Positions 53,737 through 62,225 of a stretch of DNA of 64,000 nucleotides are shown one piece after another; the stretch's first letter is position 1; every line of letters starts with the position of its first letter. The position numbers and the translations under genes are program-made. The DNA comes from JAMQKA01 sp043951865 (lineage in GTDB: Bacteria; Bacteroidota; Rhodothermia; Balneolales; Balneolaceae): assembly GCF_043951865.1 (NCBI RefSeq), contig NZ_JBINJF010000001.1, positions 124,001-188,000 on the forward strand. Reading direction: 5' to 3'. The notes under the pieces were generated by a model, which was given only the letters and a program-made list of their open reading frames with translations, was not told where the DNA came from and made no database searches.

Positions 53737-54663
53737 CTATTCCACGGTTAGTTCACGGAAAATATCTTCCAGACTTGATTCCCGGGGGGTCATCTGGGTC
53801 AGCACCCAGTTGTTCTCCACGCAGAGGTTGAATACCTCCTCCCTGGAATCGAGATCCGGCTTTGAATCGATAAGCCACATATTTTTCCCCTCCTCCGCCC
53901 TGTTCACTCCCGCAACGGAAGACAACTTCAACAGCTTGTTTTCCACCTGCTCCCCGCTGGAGCGGATCTGCACCAGCAGCTGGTCGGCCCCTTTGGCTCG
54001 CTGACGCAGCTCGTCGGTAGACCCATCGGCCACCAGCCTCCCTTTGTTAATAATCAGGATGCGATCGCAGGTAGCCTCCACCTCTTTCAGGATGTGGGAG
54101 CTGAGCATCACGGTCTTTTCCTTGCCGATCGCTTTAATGAGCGACCGGATTTCGGCGATCTGGTTGGGATCCAGTCCGGTGGTGGGTTCATCCAGGATAA
54201 GTACCTCGGGATCGTGGATCAGCGCCTGGGCCAGGCCCACCCGCTGCCGATACCCTTTTGAAAGCTCACCAATAAACTTGTGCTTCTCGGGGCCCAGCCC
54301 GCAGATATCAATCATTTCCCGGATTCGCGGCATAACCTGGTCCTTCGGCATCTCCTGCAGCCGCGCCGCAAGCTTCAGGTAGTCCACGATCGTCATATCG
54401 GTATAAAGAGGCGTGTTCTCCGGCAGGTAGCCGATCCGGCTGCGCACAAACCGGGGATCTTCATGAATGCTGGATCCATTTAAGCGAACATCACCTTCCG
54501 TGGGGCTGATAAAGCAGGTGATAATTTTCATGGTGGTACTTTTTCCCGCACCATTCGGTCCCAAAAAACCGAGGATCTCCCCCGTTTTCACTTCGAAAGA
54601 GATATCATCAACAGCTTTTTGAGGACCGTATTTCTTTGTGAGATTAGAAACGGTAATACTCAT
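53737..54663 (-). CDS. gldA: ABC transporter ATPase, GldA-like
   Basis: This is a 308-residue ATPase. Walker A GPNGAGKSTTMKI, Q-loop PENTPLYTDMTIVDYLKL, signature LSKGYRQRVGLAQAL, Walker B VLILDEPTTGLDP and H-loop VMLSSHILKEVEATCDRIL are all present. The C-terminal part (about 225-308) ends SSLEDIFRELTVE, as in exporter ATPases. It drives the GldF-like permease. It is the first gene of the operon; its promoter should lie in 54664-54968. The family is certain; the gliding name is by gene context. Confidence 0.93.
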   Translation of the reverse strand: MSITVSNLTKKYGPQKAVDDISFEVKTGEILGFLGPNGAGKSTTMKIITCFISPTEGDVRLNGSSIHEDPRFVRSRIGYLPENTPLYTDMTIVDYLKLAARLQEMPKDQVMPRIREMIDICGLGPEKHKFIGELSKGYRQRVGLAQALIHDPEVLILDEPTTGLDPNQIAEIRSLIKAIGKEKTVMLSSHILKEVEATCDRILIINKGRLVADGSTDELRQRAKGADQLLVQIRSSGEQVENKLLKLSSVAGVNRAEEGKNMWLIDSKPDLDSREEVFNLCVENNWVLTQMTPRESSLEDIFRELTVE

Positions 54664-54968
54664 GAGACTGTTTCAATAGGTTCATTTTTGAACGGAAAAT
54701 TTTAAAAAAAATGAGCCTATTTATGCAAGTGTAAAATTTGTTTCAGGAATTACGAAACTACTAAACAGCCGCTGAAAGCCTGAGCGTAACGAAGTGGTAC
54801 TCAGGATGACCCGGCTTTGATTCAAGTTGATTAACGTTCATTCTTGATTTCATATTCTAATCATCTTTGAAATTGTAAAAGTCAGTTCACTTTATAATTT
54901 TATGCGAGTAATTTTTCACGCCGGTTACTGCGTACTAAACCACTTCATTCCATGTTAAAAAACTGATT
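54664..54968. other. 305-bp divergent gap with REP-like hairpin
   Basis: The gap between gldA and nth is AT-rich and holds the promoters of both. Inside, 54763-54817 reads AGCCGCTGAAAGCCTGAGCG then AACGAAGTGGTACTCAGGA; CCTGAG (54779-54784) pairs with CTCAGG (54800-54805) and AAGCC (54776-54780) with GGCTT (54813-54817). This looks like a dispersed intergenic repeat. No other gene was seen. Confidence 0.5.
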
Positions 54969-55697
54969 ATGGCTCCGTCCAAAACCACTAAAGAAAAGAA
55001 CAAACTTCCGGAACTACCTGAAAAAAGCGAGGAGGAAAAGGCATACGCCCGTGAATTGCTGGATACGCTTTATGAATATTATCCCAATCCCCATTGCGCT
55101 CTGGATCACCGCAATCCGTTTGAGCTGCTTATTGCAACCATCCTGAGCGCCCAGTGCACCGACGTTCGCGTAAACAAGGTCACCCCCGACCTGTTCGAGG
55201 CTTATCCCACCCCCGAGGCGATGGGCGAGGCCCCCATCCAGGAGCTGGAAGAGCTGGTTCGGTCGACCGGATTTTATCGGAATAAAGCCAAGGCCCTGAA
55301 GCAGTCATCCCAGATTATTGTAAAAAAACACGGGGGAGAGGTTCCCAGAAATATGGAAGACCTGCTGGAGCTGTACGGTGTCGCCCGAAAAACAGCCAAT
55401 GTGGTACTCGGCAATGCCTTTGACACCAATGTGGGCGTGGTGGTGGACACGCATGTAAAACGGCTTTCCAGCCGGTTCGGCCTCACGGAAGAGCAAAAAA
55501 ACACCAAGAAAATTGAACGTGATCTGATGGCGCTGTTCCCCCGTGAGCACTGGACCAACCTGTCACACCTGTTTATACACCACGGGCGCGAAGCCTGTAA
55601 AGCTCGGCTGTCGGAACCGCCCGACCATCCCCTCTGCGTGAAGTACGGGAAGAACTGCGAATGCCGAACAATGAGAGAACAAGCAGACGATGAATAA
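54969..55697 (+). CDS. nth: Endonuclease III with unusual cysteine spacing
   Basis: This is a 242-residue DNA glycosylase/AP lyase of the Nth family. The helix-hairpin-helix is LLELYGVARKTANVVLG with catalytic Lys141, and VVDTHVKRLSSRFGL carries catalytic Asp160. The enzyme removes oxidised pyrimidines and nicks the abasic site. The 4Fe-4S loop normally has C-x6-C-x2-C-x5-C, but here the four Cys are 210, 223, 230 and 232, that is C-x12-C-x6-C-x1-C, so the cluster may be altered or absent. The N-terminal 25 residues are extra and charged. The gene overlaps a MEMO-family gene by 8 bp. The other domains are normal. Confidence 0.93.
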   Translation: MAPSKTTKEKNKLPELPEKSEEEKAYARELLDTLYEYYPNPHCALDHRNPFELLIATILSAQCTDVRVNKVTPDLFEAYPTPEAMGEAPIQELEELVRSTGFYRNKAKALKQSSQIIVKKHGGEVPRNMEDLLELYGVARKTANVVLGNAFDTNVGVVVDTHVKRLSSRFGLTEEQKNTKKIERDLMALFPREHWTNLSHLFIHHGREACKARLSEPPDHPLCVKYGKNCECRTMREQADDE

Positions 55698-56952
55698 AAA
55701 CGGAACGCTCTTCAGCTCTAAAACGGCTCCCATCCCCCGGGTACGGCCAGAAATTGACATCATCCCGATTGAAAATAACGGGCAGTCGTATCTCTATTTT
55801 CGCGACTCGCTGGGCTATGCTACCAAAAACTTTGCCGTTGACCGACAGGTCGCCCCCCTCCTCTCCCTGCTCGACGGTCAACACAGTGTGGAGGAGCTCA
55901 AGCCCTATCTTGGCGAAGGGGTGACCACGGACCAGCTGCTGGACTACATCCAGTTTCTCGACAAACACCGCCTGCTGTTGACCCCGCACTTCCAGGCGTA
56001 TGCCCGGCAGGTGGAAGAGCAGTATGAATCTGCTTCGGCACACATTTCCATCACTGCGGGCAACTCCTACCCGGAGGATCCCGATGAACTGCGCGCTTTT
56101 CTGGACGAGGCATTTACAGGATATGCACCCCCTGAAATTGATATCGACGAACAGTCCATCAAGGCGCTTTACGCTCCCCATATCGATCCGAGAGTGGGGC
56201 TGGAAAGCTATGTGAAGGCGTTCTCCCTCCTTCAAAACCTGCGACCCAAACGGGTAGTGATATTAGCCACCTCGCACTACTCGGGCATGTATCCCGACCT
56301 GTATGAGAACACCCCTTTCATCGTGTCCGATAAAGATTTTGAGCTGCCGCTGGGCACGTTTTCCTCCGATACCGAGGCGATTGACCGGATGCTGAATCAC
56401 CCGGTGGAGATGGGGCTCAGTGACAACGATCGTGCCCATCGTATTGAGCACAGCATTGAGCTGCACCTGCTTTTCCTGAGCTACATGTGGGATCACGACG
56501 TCTCCCTGGTTCCGATCCTGGTTCGCGGTTTCGACGAGCTTTTCTACATGGAAAACGGTCATCTGGGGCAACAGGTCAGTCACCTGGGAAGCTACCTGCG
56601 TGAACAGTTCGGGAATGACGAGAACACACTTTTTCTGATCAGCGGCGACCTGGCGCATGTCGGCAAAAAGTTCGGGGATGACCAGCCGGCCTCCCAGCTG
56701 TTCACTGAAGTCAAGAGCTTTGACCGAATGTTCCTGACCTATGCCGAACAGAACAATCGAAAAGCCCTGTTGAACCTTATGAAAGAGCAGCAGGATCCCT
56801 ACCGCATCTGTGGTTTTGCCCCACTCTATTCCTTTTTAAGTTCTGCTTCGGGGCTTACCGGAACCCAACTTACCTATGACCTGTGGGATGAACGCGAGCG
56901 GGAAAGTGCGGTTTCGTTTGGATCCGTTCTATACACCCGGCAAAGCTGCTGA
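55690..56952 (+). CDS. MEMO-family (AmmeMemoRadiSam B) protein with PqqD-like N-terminus
   Basis: This is a 420-residue protein. Residues about 150-420 are a MEMO1/AmmeMemoRadiSam system protein B domain: YAPHID (His164), LATSHYSG (His196), GDLAHVG (His323) and RICGFAPL (Cys374) match the metal-site positions of the family. The first 100 residues (LLSLLDGQHSVEELKPYLGEGVTTDQLLDYIQFLDKHRLL) look like the PqqD/RiPP-recognition winged helix, an extra domain compared with human MEMO1. The family is linked with a radical SAM enzyme (system protein) in many bacteria, but none is in this window. It starts within the nth gene (8-bp overlap). Function is unknown; a redox or peptide role is possible. 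Confidence 0.85.
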   Translation: MNKNGTLFSSKTAPIPRVRPEIDIIPIENNGQSYLYFRDSLGYATKNFAVDRQVAPLLSLLDGQHSVEELKPYLGEGVTTDQLLDYIQFLDKHRLLLTPHFQAYARQVEEQYESASAHISITAGNSYPEDPDELRAFLDEAFTGYAPPEIDIDEQSIKALYAPHIDPRVGLESYVKAFSLLQNLRPKRVVILATSHYSGMYPDLYENTPFIVSDKDFELPLGTFSSDTEAIDRMLNHPVEMGLSDNDRAHRIEHSIELHLLFLSYMWDHDVSLVPILVRGFDELFYMENGHLGQQVSHLGSYLREQFGNDENTLFLISGDLAHVGKKFGDDQPASQLFTEVKSFDRMFLTYAEQNNRKALLNLMKEQQDPYRICGFAPLYSFLSSASGLTGTQLTYDLWDERERESAVSFGSVLYTRQSC

Positions 56953-57010
56953 CGGGCTTAATTCACCCCTAAAACGAGCCTCAATGTGACAGACCTTTCG
57001 GCAACCGTCC

Positions 57011-58096
57011 TCATTCCTCTCCCCATTGAACTGGCATCAGTTCCGGTTGAGCGGCAGGCGTCCCCGTCCTGGCCTCGATGAGTTTTAGCAATATTTTTTC
57101 GACATCCAGTCCATATACCCCTTGATTATAGTCACGTGAAGCCCGATGAACAAAGACAATATCCAGTTCCGGCAAAACCCAGATTGACTGGCTGCCCACA
57201 CCCGAGGCGAAATAGGCATCATACCGGGCAAATTCCCCACCCCGTATCCACCAAAGAAGTCCCCAGTGGGCCGGAATATTATCGCCCAGAATGTTCCTGA
57301 ATCGTGGTTTGGTACTTGTCTCAACCCAAGAAGACGGAATAACCTGTTTATCATTCCACTGGCCATCTCGGAGGTAAAGTAACCCAAAACGAGCCAGATC
57401 CCGGGCCGACATCCATATGTTATAGCTTGGATGTAACGACCGCCAGGGCTGAGAAAAGTAATGACCCCAACTTGCATCATAATCCTCCATCCCTGTCGGT
57501 TCCGCTATCTGTTGCTCTATGGCTTTAAAAATGATTTCCCCTGTTTGTTCTTCATAGATGGTGCCCAAAGCATTGAAATCCCAGCTGTTGTAATACCATC
57601 GCTCTCCCGGTTGACTGCTGCCGCGCTCGGGTCCTCTTCCCTCCGGCATACGATACACCCCGGAACTGGCTGACAACAGGTGGATGACCTTAGCCTCCTT
57701 TTCCGTTTCAGACAGGGGGGGTTTGGCCTGTATTCCCAGCTCCCCGATTGTCGAGGAAGTATCGATACGGCCCTCTTCCACCGCAATTCCATACAATGCG
57801 TTAAACAGGCTTTTATAGATAGAAGCGATAAATTCCACTTCGGTATTGTGTCCCCATTCGGTTACAATAGCCCCGTTATATACGAGCATTACGGCATCGG
57901 AACCCAGCGAGTCGGCATAGGCTTTGACTTCCGCAATCTTTTCAGAAGACCATCCCGCCTCTTCCGGGGTGGCATATTGCATCCAGCTAGTATCGGGATA
58001 AACCGGGGAACGGTTACCCGGTTGAGCATACATTTCAGTCGAGAGGGAGACAAAAAACAACACAAACACCGGCGTGAGTATATTTCTGCATATCAT
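57011..58096 (-). CDS. Exported serine hydrolase (class C beta-lactamase/CubicO fold)
   Basis: This is a 361-residue protein with a signal peptide (LTPVFVLFFVSLSTEMYAQ). Motif SIYKSLFN carries Ser and Lys of SxxK, WYYNSWDFNALGTIYEEQTG has the YxN position, and ASGVGSQSIWVLPELDIVFVHRA is the third-motif region. Members are esterases, beta-lactamases or peptidases. It stands alone between the MEMO gene and gldC, so no substrate can be inferred. The similarity to the lipoprotein hydrolase at 4392-5576 is in the fold; the two are not obvious duplicates. Confidence 0.87.
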   Translation of the reverse strand: MICRNILTPVFVLFFVSLSTEMYAQPGNRSPVYPDTSWMQYATPEEAGWSSEKIAEVKAYADSLGSDAVMLVYNGAIVTEWGHNTEVEFIASIYKSLFNALYGIAVEEGRIDTSSTIGELGIQAKPPLSETEKEAKVIHLLSASSGVYRMPEGRGPERGSSQPGERWYYNSWDFNALGTIYEEQTGEIIFKAIEQQIAEPTGMEDYDASWGHYFSQPWRSLHPSYNIWMSARDLARFGLLYLRDGQWNDKQVIPSSWVETSTKPRFRNILGDNIPAHWGLLWWIRGGEFARYDAYFASGVGSQSIWVLPELDIVFVHRASRDYNQGVYGLDVEKILLKLIEARTGTPAAQPELMPVQWGEE

Positions 58097-58436
58097 GGCA
58101 GATCGATTTTCAGGTTATATTTCTCTTAATAAGGCTTTAAAAAAACTCACTTCCCCGTACCGATGGAGTTATACTCCGTTAACAGGCCAATAAGGTCAAT
58201 AGTACAACTACCTCCCAACAAAATAGCAGGTTCTGCAAAAATCAATAACAAAAGAAATGGCGGATAGGTAGGGGAATCCACTAAACCCGGGTTTCCCATC
58301 CACAGAAGAGAATAGCTATAGGAAGTTCAGCCGGTCCTAATAACCATTTTGCAGGAACCGCCCCAAAACTGATTTGCAACATTCAGATCCAACCTTCCCA
58401 TCACCACTGTAGTCAGCCTTTGCATCGCGGATCAGC
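58097..58436. other. 340-bp gap without clear gene
   Basis: The gap between the serine hydrolase start and the gldC stop shows no convincing reading frame. A small palindrome GGAGTTATACTCC (58165-58177) is present and could be an operator for the hydrolase promoter, but a site of this size can also arise by chance. No T-run hairpin for gldC was seen. Confidence 0.45.
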
Positions 58437-58772
58437 TCACTCAATGATCTCCATTTTATCGGCAAAATAGGCGCAAAAATCACGCATATCCTCAGCCATC
58501 TGTTCCTCTTTCGTTGCCTGGGTGAGCGTATCAGCCATCGTAACGAGTGTTTGATGGAAAAAAATCTTCATCTCGTCGATCGTCATTTCCCGGGTCCACA
58601 GATCCAGCTTCAGCGTATCCTTTTCCTGCGGCTCCCACATGGAGAGGAACATTGCGCGGCAGGTGGCGGCATCGGAGCCTCCCATGTCGCTGGCATCCCA
58701 GACGATGCGCTCGGGAATATCGTTTTCGTCAAGTTCCACGGTAATATTAATTTCTTTCTTTTTTTTTGCCAT
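58437..58772 (-). CDS. gldC: Gliding-motility-associated protein GldC
   Basis: This is a 111-residue cytoplasmic protein. The start MAKKKKEINITVELDENDIPERIVWDASDMGG, then CRAMFLSMWEPQEKDTLKLDLWTREMTIDEMKIFFHQTL, matches GldC as known from Flavobacteria in length and sequence. GldC was found as a gene that improves gliding, and homologues are widespread in Bacteroidota without gliding. The exact role is not known. It has its own promoter region (175 bp) and stands alone. This supports a Bacteroidota-type host. Confidence 0.92.
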   Translation of the reverse strand: MAKKKKEINITVELDENDIPERIVWDASDMGGSDAATCRAMFLSMWEPQEKDTLKLDLWTREMTIDEMKIFFHQTLVTMADTLTQATKEEQMAEDMRDFCAYFADKMEIIE

Positions 58773-58947
58773 TATTACAAATCTTTAATTATAAATACAG
58801 TTTGTACACTTGCAGCCAATCAAATTTGCTAATAATATGGGACTATGATTATTTGATAATACTATAACAAGATTTGAGGCGCGTTCAACAAACACCTACA
58901 AATACAAAAATAGCCCCAAGGCTACAACTAAAATAAATCACGGGATA

Positions 58948-59946
58948 ATGATTATGAGTAACTTTTTTAAAGGAGTACGACTATATAACGGTCTTGCAAT
59001 ATTATTGTCAATAGCCCTATTGGCCGGATGCACGCCGGGCACCGAACTGCTCAACAGGGTTCCGGTACATTCGGTAAACTTTGAGGTGCTGGACTCCAAC
59101 GGGGAACCGCTACAGGGAGCCACCGTTGAATCGAGCAACGGGAAAAGTACTTCCACCGATGAAAACGGCATGGCCACGCTTCGTTTTGGAACGGTGGGCG
59201 TTCACAATGTCACCGTATCGGCCTCCGATCACCTGCCAACCAGGATGACGGTCACCCTGCCTACCGATAACAACGAGTTAAAAACGGCCCGGCTGGCCCA
59301 GCAAGTGGATTATTCCGGGTTAACCAGTGGATTTGCCCAGATGTCGGGTGCCCAGCTTTATCCCATGATGTTTACCTACCTCTTCAACAGTTTCGGCTAT
59401 AACATGGAGCTCACCGACTACAAGGCCGGGGAGTGGACCAAATGGCGTCTTGTTACCGAAGAAGATGACGAGGATGACACACTGGTTATGAGAAAGGCGT
59501 TTCTAAATGAAACCGATGACGGGCAGCAGTGGTGGCAAATCCAGCTGTTTGAAGAGGACGGCACGACCGCCTCGTATACGGCTGAAGTGTTGTTTGACAC
59601 CAACAAATCCTCAATTCGCCGCTACCGGGAACAAATTGGGGACAACGATCCACAGGAAAAGCCGGTAACTGAAAACTGGTACTCACAGCCGAATCGCCTT
59701 ACCCAAGAATCGATTGAAGGAGCTATCGAGGAGCGAGACGTTCAAATCGAGGTCCCCGACGGCACCTACTCAGCTGATCTGATTAATTTTGGAGTATCTC
59801 CCGGGGTCAACTTAAAAATATGGAGAGTTCTGGATGTGCCCGGGGGTACGGTCCAATATTCCACCGAACAGGAAGATGAAATGGTATACAAAAGCCAGCT
59901 GGTTGACTACGGCACCGATGCCGATACAATCCTGGGCTCATATTAA
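58948..59946 (+). CDS. Lipoprotein with carboxypeptidase-regulatory-like domain
   Basis: This is a 332-residue lipoprotein (LSIALLAGC lipobox; the ATG at 58954 is an equally good start). Residues about 35-105 (VNFEVLDSNGEPLQGATVESSNGKSTSTDENGMATLRFGTVGVHNVTVSASDHLP) form a carboxypeptidase-regulatory/Ig-like sandwich. The rest is probably beta-rich (YKAGEWTKWRLVTEEDDEDDTLVMRKAFL, TASYTAEVLFDTNKSSIRRYREQIG). I do not recognise the family of the second half. It sits on the cell surface or periplasmic face. It ends just before a strong bidirectional terminator shared with ahcY. Confidence 0.8.
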   Translation: MIMSNFFKGVRLYNGLAILLSIALLAGCTPGTELLNRVPVHSVNFEVLDSNGEPLQGATVESSNGKSTSTDENGMATLRFGTVGVHNVTVSASDHLPTRMTVTLPTDNNELKTARLAQQVDYSGLTSGFAQMSGAQLYPMMFTYLFNSFGYNMELTDYKAGEWTKWRLVTEEDDEDDTLVMRKAFLNETDDGQQWWQIQLFEEDGTTASYTAEVLFDTNKSSIRRYREQIGDNDPQEKPVTENWYSQPNRLTQESIEGAIEERDVQIEVPDGTYSADLINFGVSPGVNLKIWRVLDVPGGTVQYSTEQEDEMVYKSQLVDYGTDADTILGSY

Positions 59947-60011
59947 ACACATACTTCCGAATCCCACGCTGCCGAAGTAGCAGATGCAGTAAGAAATATT
60001 TCTTCAACCAT

Positions 60012-60045
60012 AAAAAGCCTCAGCAGGTAAGCTGAGGCTTTTTTT
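60012..60045. terminator. Bidirectional rho-independent terminator
   Basis: AAAAAGCCTCAGC (60012-60024) pairs perfectly with GCTGAGGCTTTTT (60031-60043), a 13-bp stem with a 6-base loop and T-runs on both strands. It serves the lipoprotein gene (stop 59946) and ahcY (stop 60073), which converge here. Confidence 0.93.
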
Positions 60046-60072
60046 ATGCAAATTTAAATCTGCCGAAGAATT

Positions 60073-61383
60073 TTAATACCGGTAATGATCCGGCTTGTAT
60101 GGTCCCTCTTTGGGAACCCCAATATATTCAGCCTGCTCTTCGGTAAGTTCTTCCAAGTCGACCCCAATCTTCTCCAGATGGAGTCGCGCCACTTTCTCAT
60201 CCAGGTCTTTGGGCAGTACGTGAACATCCAGCTCAAAGTCATCCGGGCGGTTCCAGAGGGCGATCTGTGCGAGCGTCTGGTTAGTAAAACTGTTGGACAT
60301 CACGAACGAGGGATGACCCGTGGCGTTCCCCAGGTTCATCAGGCGCCCCTCCGACAGCAGGATCACTTCCTTGCCGTCCTCCATTTTGAACAGGTCCACC
60401 TGCGGCTTGATATTATCCCGTTCCGCATTCGCTTTCAGCCACGCCACGTCGATCTCGTTGTCAAAGTGACCGATGTTGCCCACGATCGTCTTGTCTTTCA
60501 TTGCCTTGAAGTGGCGCTCGGTGATGATATCCTTGTTGCCGGTGGCCGTAACCACGATATCCGCCTCTTTGACCGCATCGTCCATCTTCTTCACCTCATA
60601 ACCTTCCATGGCAGCCTGCAGGGCACAAATCGGGTCAATTTCGGTGACAATAACCCGTGCACCGGCCCCGCGCAGCGAAGCGGCTGATCCTTTGCCTACA
60701 TCGCCATAGCCGGCCACAACAGCAACCTTGCCGGCAAACATGATGTCGGTAGCCCTTCGGATCGCGTCCACGCAGGATTCCCTGCAGCCGTACTTGTTGT
60801 CAAACTTGGACTTGGTAACCGAGTCGTTCACGTTGATCGCCGGGGCCCCAAGCTCCCCCTTTTTCGCCATCTGGTACAGCCGGTTTACCCCGGTCGTGGT
60901 CTCTTCGGAAATACCCCGTATGTCATCCAGCAGTTCGGGATGCTCTTCGTGGACAACCTTGGTCAGGTCACCCCCGTCATCCAGGATCATATTCAACGGT
61001 TTTCCATCTTCAAAATAGAGGGTCTGCTCGATGCACCACCAGTACTCCTCTTCGGTCTCTCCTTTCCAGGCATAGACCGGGACGCCTGTCTTGGCGATGG
61101 CGGCGGCCGCCTCATCCTGGGTAGAAAAGATATTGCATGAGGACCACTGCACTTCCGCCCCCAGTTCGACGAGCGTTTCTATCAACACCGCCGTCTGAAC
61201 CGTCATATGCAGACAACCGGCAATACGGGCGCCCTTCAACGGCTGCTCATCGCGGTACTCCTCGCGAAGGGACATCAGTCCCGGCATCTCGGCTTCGGCC
61301 AGGCGGATCTCCTTGCGACCCCACTCGGCCAGACCGATATCCTTCACCTTGTATGGTAGTTTTTCTTCAACTTGTTGTGCCAT
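60073..61383 (-). CDS. ahcY: S-adenosylhomocysteine hydrolase
   Basis: This is a 436-residue enzyme that splits S-adenosylhomocysteine into adenosine and homocysteine, keeping methylation running. N-terminal GCLHMTVQTAVLIETLVELGAEVQWSSCNIFSTQDEAAAAI, NAD-binding VVAGYGDVGKGSAASLRGAGARVIVTEIDP and the final GPYKPDHYRY are all diagnostic, including the C-terminal Lys-Tyr pair that closes the NAD site of the neighbouring subunit. It is complete and needs NAD as cofactor. It stands alone, convergent with the preceding lipoprotein gene. No S-adenosylmethionine riboswitch was seen in the 123-bp leader. Confidence 0.97.
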   Translation of the reverse strand: MAQQVEEKLPYKVKDIGLAEWGRKEIRLAEAEMPGLMSLREEYRDEQPLKGARIAGCLHMTVQTAVLIETLVELGAEVQWSSCNIFSTQDEAAAAIAKTGVPVYAWKGETEEEYWWCIEQTLYFEDGKPLNMILDDGGDLTKVVHEEHPELLDDIRGISEETTTGVNRLYQMAKKGELGAPAINVNDSVTKSKFDNKYGCRESCVDAIRRATDIMFAGKVAVVAGYGDVGKGSAASLRGAGARVIVTEIDPICALQAAMEGYEVKKMDDAVKEADIVVTATGNKDIITERHFKAMKDKTIVGNIGHFDNEIDVAWLKANAERDNIKPQVDLFKMEDGKEVILLSEGRLMNLGNATGHPSFVMSNSFTNQTLAQIALWNRPDDFELDVHVLPKDLDEKVARLHLEKIGVDLEELTEEQAEYIGVPKEGPYKPDHYRY

Positions 61384-61506
61384 AAAATTACCTGAATTTA
61401 GAATTTAATATTGCTGACTAAAGATAGCTGTTAATAGATCCCCAATCAAAAGAAGCACCGGGGTCGGACCTGTTCCCGCGCTCCCGGGATTGTCAAAAAA
61501 ATATTT

Positions 61507-62043
61507 TCAGCTGTGGTCCTCTATGATCTCTTTTGTGTGCTTATAATCGCCCTCTGGCCCCCTGCTGCCCATCGAGGACTCAATAAAATTGCCTTCGGCA
61601 TCCACAAATACCTTAAAGGGAATACCCTGCACCTGCAATTTTTGATGCAGCTTGTTCTCATCGTAGAGATACACAAAATCATACTCCTGTTTTTCAGCAA
61701 ATTGCCGGGCATCTTCAACTGTGTTTGTAAACCCGGGCGTTACCGCCAAGACCACAAATTTGTCGGGGTACTCCTCCACCAGCTTCTGCATGGTGGGAAA
61801 GCTATCGAGGCACGGCTTGCACCATGTCTCCCAAAAATCAATCAGGATGACCTTGCCCTCAAACTCGGAGAGCTCCACGGTATTGCCCTCCAGGTCAGTA
61901 AATGCGGCCTGCTCTACCGCGCGCGCCTCCGAAGCGTTACTTTGTGTGGATGACTCATTTTGCGTATCCGCCGCCTCCCGCTTTTCACTGCCACAAGAGA
62001 ACACAAAAAGCAGGGTAAATACCAGTAGAACCGTAGATTTCAT
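61507..62043 (-). CDS. TlpA/ResA-like thiol-disulfide oxidoreductase lipoprotein
   Basis: This is a 178-residue lipoprotein (FVFSC, Cys17) with a thioredoxin fold. The redox motif is WCKPC (Cys75/Cys78) in LIDFWETWCKPCLDSFPTMQ, and the cis-Pro region is GIPFKVFVDAEGN. TlpA/ResA proteins reduce apocytochrome c or other disulfides on the outer side of the membrane. The Lys-Pro pair in the motif is close to ResA-type. It precedes a divergent L-2-hydroxyglutarate oxidase gene without obvious link. Confidence 0.9.
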   Translation of the reverse strand: MKSTVLLVFTLLFVFSCGSEKREAADTQNESSTQSNASEARAVEQAAFTDLEGNTVELSEFEGKVILIDFWETWCKPCLDSFPTMQKLVEEYPDKFVVLAVTPGFTNTVEDARQFAEKQEYDFVYLYDENKLHQKLQVQGIPFKVFVDAEGNFIESSMGSRGPEGDYKHTKEIIEDHS

Positions 62044-62225
62044 ATCGAATCAGAATATTCCATTAATATTAAGTGCTACAACCGTTTAGTGAATAAAATA
62101 TTTCACCAGAGACCGTAATTTATCATTTTTTGAAGAAGCTGTTGTAATTTTATTTGTGATTATAGACTCAGCTTTTTGTAATTTCAGTTCATTTTGAATG
62201 CGACCAATCATGAGATTCCAGACCC

